The notes under the pieces are model-generated. The model saw nothing but the letters and a program-made list of their open reading frames with translations. It was not told where the DNA came from and did no database searches. Positions 61,347-64,000 of a stretch of DNA of 64,000 nt are shown here, piece after piece. Position 1 is the stretch's first letter. Every line of letters starts with the position of its first letter. The translations under genes were made by a program, and so were the position numbers. The stretch comes from Mucinivorans hirudinis (lineage in GTDB: Bacteria > Bacteroidota > Bacteroidia > Bacteroidales > Rikenellaceae), in NCBI GenBank assembly GCA_000723505.1, contig HG934468.1, forward strand, positions 1,706,798 through 1,770,797, given 5' to 3'.

Positions 61347-62709
61347 GGGTCGGAGCATCAAGGGTGGAAGTTTTTTCTGCGTCGTAGAACACCTCATTAT
61401 CGTAGTCAGTGACGATATGAATGGTGTCGCCCTTTTTAAAGAATCGGGACTTGGCAATATGGAGTCGCATACGGTTGAAATGCCTCTCCGCTGCGGTTTG
61501 GTTCAAACTAATAAGGTGGGTACATGGGCGTGCAAGCCCTTTCGCCTCGGAACAGTTGTATTCGGTCAATACATTTTTGTCGTTGTTGAGCCAGTCACGG
61601 TTCTCGATGGTAGCTTGATAAGTTACCACCATCCAAACTTTCTCATCGCCTGCCAAGTCTTTGAGGTCATTGGCAACGGCTATGCGTTTACTGCGTTCGT
61701 GTTCAGCATTCCACAATCGGCGACTGGCATCGGTCAATAGGTCCATTGAGTCGATCACCACAATGTCGGGTTGTCGTCCTGTCTTTTTTCGATATTCGGC
61801 AATGCTGTTTTTGATGTCAAGCGTTGATACTCTTGCGTTAAATCGTGGGTAGGTGCGAACTGCAATAGAGCCTTTGAGGGCACTGACACTCTGTTCATAT
61901 CGTTTCATCTCCAACTCACTGATTTTGCCACGCTCGAACTGATAGGCGTTTTTCCGTATCAATCCACCCGAATAGGCGTTCAACGCCTCCTCTTCCGAGC
62001 CTTCCAACTGAAAATGCAGCGTATGCAGTCCATCTTCTTGATTGGCAGCAACCCCAATATGCTTTACGATATGCGATTTACCAACTCCCGTAGAGGCGAG
62101 GAAACAAGTAAGCTGACCACGCAGGTTACGACCATCATTTAGAGCATCTAAATATTCGATGTAGAAGCGTGAAACCTGTGGCAGGGAGGACATTTTTTCT
62201 TCCAGTTCACGCTGTCGATTCTTTTTGTATCGCTCCGAAAAGGTAGCCCCGACATCAATAAATGCGTTTGACTTGAGTGTGAACCCCGATAACCACTCAG
62301 CATACTCTTTCAACAGGGCTTCCGCTTTCTCCTGTTTGCTCTGATTGTAGAGCTTGCCCACCTCGGTATAGACATTTTGAAGCCGCACACCCTTGATGTA
62401 GTTCTCGAACATATCAAGCACAATCTCAGAGGTCGAGTCACCATCATACTCAACGATGGTGTTTATCAACTCTATCGCATCGTAGTCGCTATTGAAGGCT
62501 TGTGAAAGGATAGCGTAGGATGGAGGTGTTTTGTAGTTCTTGAAGTGATTGGCGAAGAGCTCCTGTACTCGCTGAAACGAGCGGTCAGGCAGAAACTCCT
62601 TCTCCATATACTGCACAAGAACACTGCACACCCCATCGTTACGCATAGCCGTGGCATATAACTCATAGAGGAACTCAACGCTCAGAGGATTAGTTTTTCT
62701 CTTCTCCAT
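61333..62709 (-). CDS. Phage DnaB-like replicative helicase
   Basis: 458 residues. RecA-like core with Walker A FLASTGVGKSHIVKHIG (about 205), Walker B VIDSMDLLTD, and an Arg-rich SEAKGLARPCTHLISLNQTA region. The N-terminal domain is helical. Directly upstream of primase. No separate loader is visible in the segment. Confidence 0.9.
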   Translation of the reverse strand: MEKRKTNPLSVEFLYELYATAMRNDGVCSVLVQYMEKEFLPDRSFQRVQELFANHFKNYKTPPSYAILSQAFNSDYDAIELINTIVEYDGDSTSEIVLDMFENYIKGVRLQNVYTEVGKLYNQSKQEKAEALLKEYAEWLSGFTLKSNAFIDVGATFSERYKKNRQRELEEKMSSLPQVSRFYIEYLDALNDGRNLRGQLTCFLASTGVGKSHIVKHIGVAANQEDGLHTLHFQLEGSEEEALNAYSGGLIRKNAYQFERGKISELEMKRYEQSVSALKGSIAVRTYPRFNARVSTLDIKNSIAEYRKKTGRQPDIVVIDSMDLLTDASRRLWNAEHERSKRIAVANDLKDLAGDEKVWMVVTYQATIENRDWLNNDKNVLTEYNCSEAKGLARPCTHLISLNQTAAERHFNRMRLHIAKSRFFKKGDTIHIVTDYDNEVFYDAEKTSTLDAPTHDTD

Positions 62710-62711
62710 GC

Positions 62712-63323
62712 CTATAAACCCTCTTTTTTAAGCCGACCATCTACGGTGAGCACATCTCTCATATTCTTCTTAGCTAAGAATATGCGGCTTTTTATGGTTT
62801 CGGAGTTCTTGGTTTTCAGATTGCCATTCTGATAGGATATTTCGACAATCTCATCCATTCGATAGCCTGCCTGCTGAAGCAACAAAGCCTCCCTGTGAAT
62901 TTCAGGGAGAGCGTCTAAGGCTTCGAGAATCTCATCGTTGTAATGCTCCCGAAAGTTGTCGAGTCCCATACAATTGCAGCTCAACGATTCGACACTGTCA
63001 GCGATGTCATTCAGTTCGATGTTATCTTTTTTCTTGGGCACTTTGCTGTTTTGACGGTTCAGATCAAAAATATAGCGTTGCGCCACCGAATAGATCCAAC
63101 TCTTGAGCCCACGTGAGGGATTGTAGCTTTCGATGTATCGAAAGAAATTTACCAACACCTCGCTGTAATTATCCTCAATATCCTTCTGGTCGTTTGTATA
63201 CTTGATACATATACTGTAAACTAACCTCTTGTGAGGTAGGATATACTTTGTAAATAGTTCCGTCCTGCGCTTGATAGACTCCGGATCTAAGTCTCTCACG
63301 GACGGCAATAATTGCTTTTTCAC
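62712..63323 (-). CDS. Phage sigma-70-family factor
   Basis: 203 residues with region 2 (LVYSICIKYTNDQKDIEDNY, YNPSRGLKSWIYSVAQRYIF) and region 4 (ALPEIHREALLLQQAGYRMD). The start is a GTG at 63323; an overlapping ATG frame exists but is shorter and less likely. A phage sigma factor upstream of the replication genes suggests temporal control of the phage. It is followed at once by the helicase gene. Confidence 0.85.
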   Translation of the reverse strand: MKKQLLPSVRDLDPESIKRRTELFTKYILPHKRLVYSICIKYTNDQKDIEDNYSEVLVNFFRYIESYNPSRGLKSWIYSVAQRYIFDLNRQNSKVPKKKDNIELNDIADSVESLSCNCMGLDNFREHYNDEILEALDALPEIHREALLLQQAGYRMDEIVEISYQNGNLKTKNSETIKSRIFLAKKNMRDVLTVDGRLKKEGL

Positions 63324-63405
63324 TCATTCCAGCCATAATCGTAATACTTAATCTGTTATTCAATCTTCAAGCTTATTTCAGCGTCAGTTTATATGTGGGA
63401 CGTTG

Positions 63406-63449
63406 TAGTGATTAGTGATATCAACAAAAGTGTGAGCCACTAATCACTA
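63406..63449 (-). repeat. 12-bp perfect inverted repeat before the sigma gene
   Basis: TAGTGATTAGTG (63406-63417) and CACTAATCACTA (63438-63449) with a 20-base spacer, in the gap between the antirepressor-like gene and the sigma gene. Could be an operator or a terminator without a T run. Confidence 0.6.
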
Positions 63450-63464
63450 TCAACCAAACACCAT

Positions 63465-64000
63465 TTACTCCTTACCAAGGAATTTATTTACAAAGTAGAT
63501 AAGCCCCTTACCTGTGACTTTGGGTGTGCTCTTCACTATGGATGAGCCATCGGGATTATTGATGGTTCGCTTCTTTATCTCAAACAATCCTTGCTCCATC
63601 GCTCTTTGGGTAGGGATATTGTGGCTCTCTCCCTTAGTGCAGAGGTAATTATTATCTCGAAGCCACTCAAAAAGTCTGTTTTGCCCTATCTCGACTCCGT
63701 TTTGGCATAGGATTTTTGCCAGTTCCCCGACAAGGCAACTACTGTGCGATGTCTCGACCGCTGAGGCAAAGAGGACTTTGGGAGCTTGCAGGACAAGAGT
63801 TTTTCGTTGTTGCTCTATCTCTTCCGACTGCGTTGCTGCCAACTTCAACGCTTCGGAATAGGTTTGAGGAATCTTAAACCCACCGTACATTTTTTCTCGC
63901 TCTAACTCTTCCCAGCGGTCTATAATAGCAGCTCTTAATGTTACATCGTAACCACTGGCAAGCAACAAGCACGCTTTCTTGTTGAGTATATACATAAAAT
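63465..64000 (-). CDS. Phage antirepressor-type protein (KilAC-like), 5' end outside
   Basis: At least 176 residues; the frame continues past the window edge, so the true start is outside. YILNKKACLLLASGYDVTLR with AAIIDRWEELE is the end of a Rha/Bro-N-type domain, followed by a coiled region and a KilAC-like C-terminal domain (GELAKILCQNGVEIGQNRLF, WLRDNNYLC, VTGKGLIYFVNKFLG). Such proteins oppose the phage repressor or alter host regulation. Confidence 0.85.
   Translation of the reverse strand, partial: FMYILNKKACLLLASGYDVTLRAAIIDRWEELEREKMYGGFKIPQTYSEALKLAATQSEEIEQQRKTLVLQAPKVLFASAVETSHSSCLVGELAKILCQNGVEIGQNRLFEWLRDNNYLCTKGESHNIPTQRAMEQGLFEIKKRTINNPDGSSIVKSTPKVTGKGLIYFVNKFLGKE

Noticed and set aside
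61201-61740. Plus-strand frame opposite the primase and helicase genes
   Set aside because: Shadow of two genes with clear zinc-ribbon and Walker motifs.
63175-63363. Small minus-strand frame overlapping the sigma gene start
   Set aside because: It has an ATG and fairly protein-like sequence, but overlaps about 150 bases of the sigma region 2 in another frame. An overlapping leader gene is possible but not supported.

Overview
The window looks like a chromosomal segment of a gut-type Bacteroidota (probably Bacteroidales). Promoters fit the TTTG ... TAnnTTTG consensus of that phylum's primary sigma factor. Housekeeping genes (RNase R, a carboxypeptidase-regulatory-domain/beta-barrel outer-membrane protein, MnmE), a 57-residue histone-H1-like protein and several Bacteroidetes-type insertion sequences point the same way. 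I cannot name a genus. No tRNA, rRNA or CRISPR array was seen.

Layout. (1) 1-6461: core genes rnr (3' part cut by the window edge), an outer-membrane beta-barrel protein, and mnmE. (2) 6563-16136: a mobilizable element with a tyrosine integrase, HigB/HigA toxin-antitoxin, an excisionase-like HTH protein, a replication-type winged helix plus DnaC-like ATPase, MobC and a MobA/VirD2-like relaxase. An IS110-family element sits exactly at the MobC start codon, and an IS256-family element sits inside that IS110. (3) 16148-24670: a type I restriction-modification operon (HTH regulator, HsdM, HsdS, two small accessory genes, HsdR, YgjP-like metalloprotease). (4) 24899-28218: a second, partial integrase module with a multi-HTH protein, integrase, HTH protein and a small gene whose 3' end is cut by an IS3-family element. 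(5) 29653-43932: the histone-like gene, then a tight minus-strand operon of ten genes behind a small XRE regulator. (6) 44039-48738: a SLOG/DUF1273 protein, a second IS110 copy, and a zinc-ribbon / lipocalin-like / zinc-ribbon-AraC operon. (7) 48773-64000: part of a prophage, all on the minus strand: antirepressor, sigma factor, DnaB-like helicase, primase, a DNA polymerase III alpha split into pieces around a DNA methyltransferase, exonuclease, nucleotide kinase, small and large terminase, and a DUF1320-like structural protein.

The most interesting object is the operon at 43932-29879. It combines a ZorA-like membrane protein (MotA/TolQ-type channel with a long coiled coil and an extra C-terminal membrane segment), a ZorB-like protein (MotB-type anchor with an OmpA peptidoglycan-binding domain), a large actin/HSP70-fold ATPase, a tubulin-like GTPase-fold protein, a lipoprotein with a von Willebrand A-like signature, a lipoprotein trypsin-like protease, a secreted His-rich protein and several membrane proteins. 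I read it as a candidate envelope-spanning defence or stress machine related to Zorya but with a different gene set. In this strain it is broken: IS30 splits the vWA-like gene and IS3 splits the tubulin-like gene. In both cases removing the IS and one target duplication restores a single open frame.

Other points: both IS110 copies carry an identical structured 3' non-coding region holding two copies of the ATGAAA found at the element junctions, a candidate bridge (seek) RNA; IS110 and IS3 transposases appear to use -1 frameshifting on A9G runs; and the prophage polymerase has a Hint-like tail at the split point and an in-frame stop before its OB fold.
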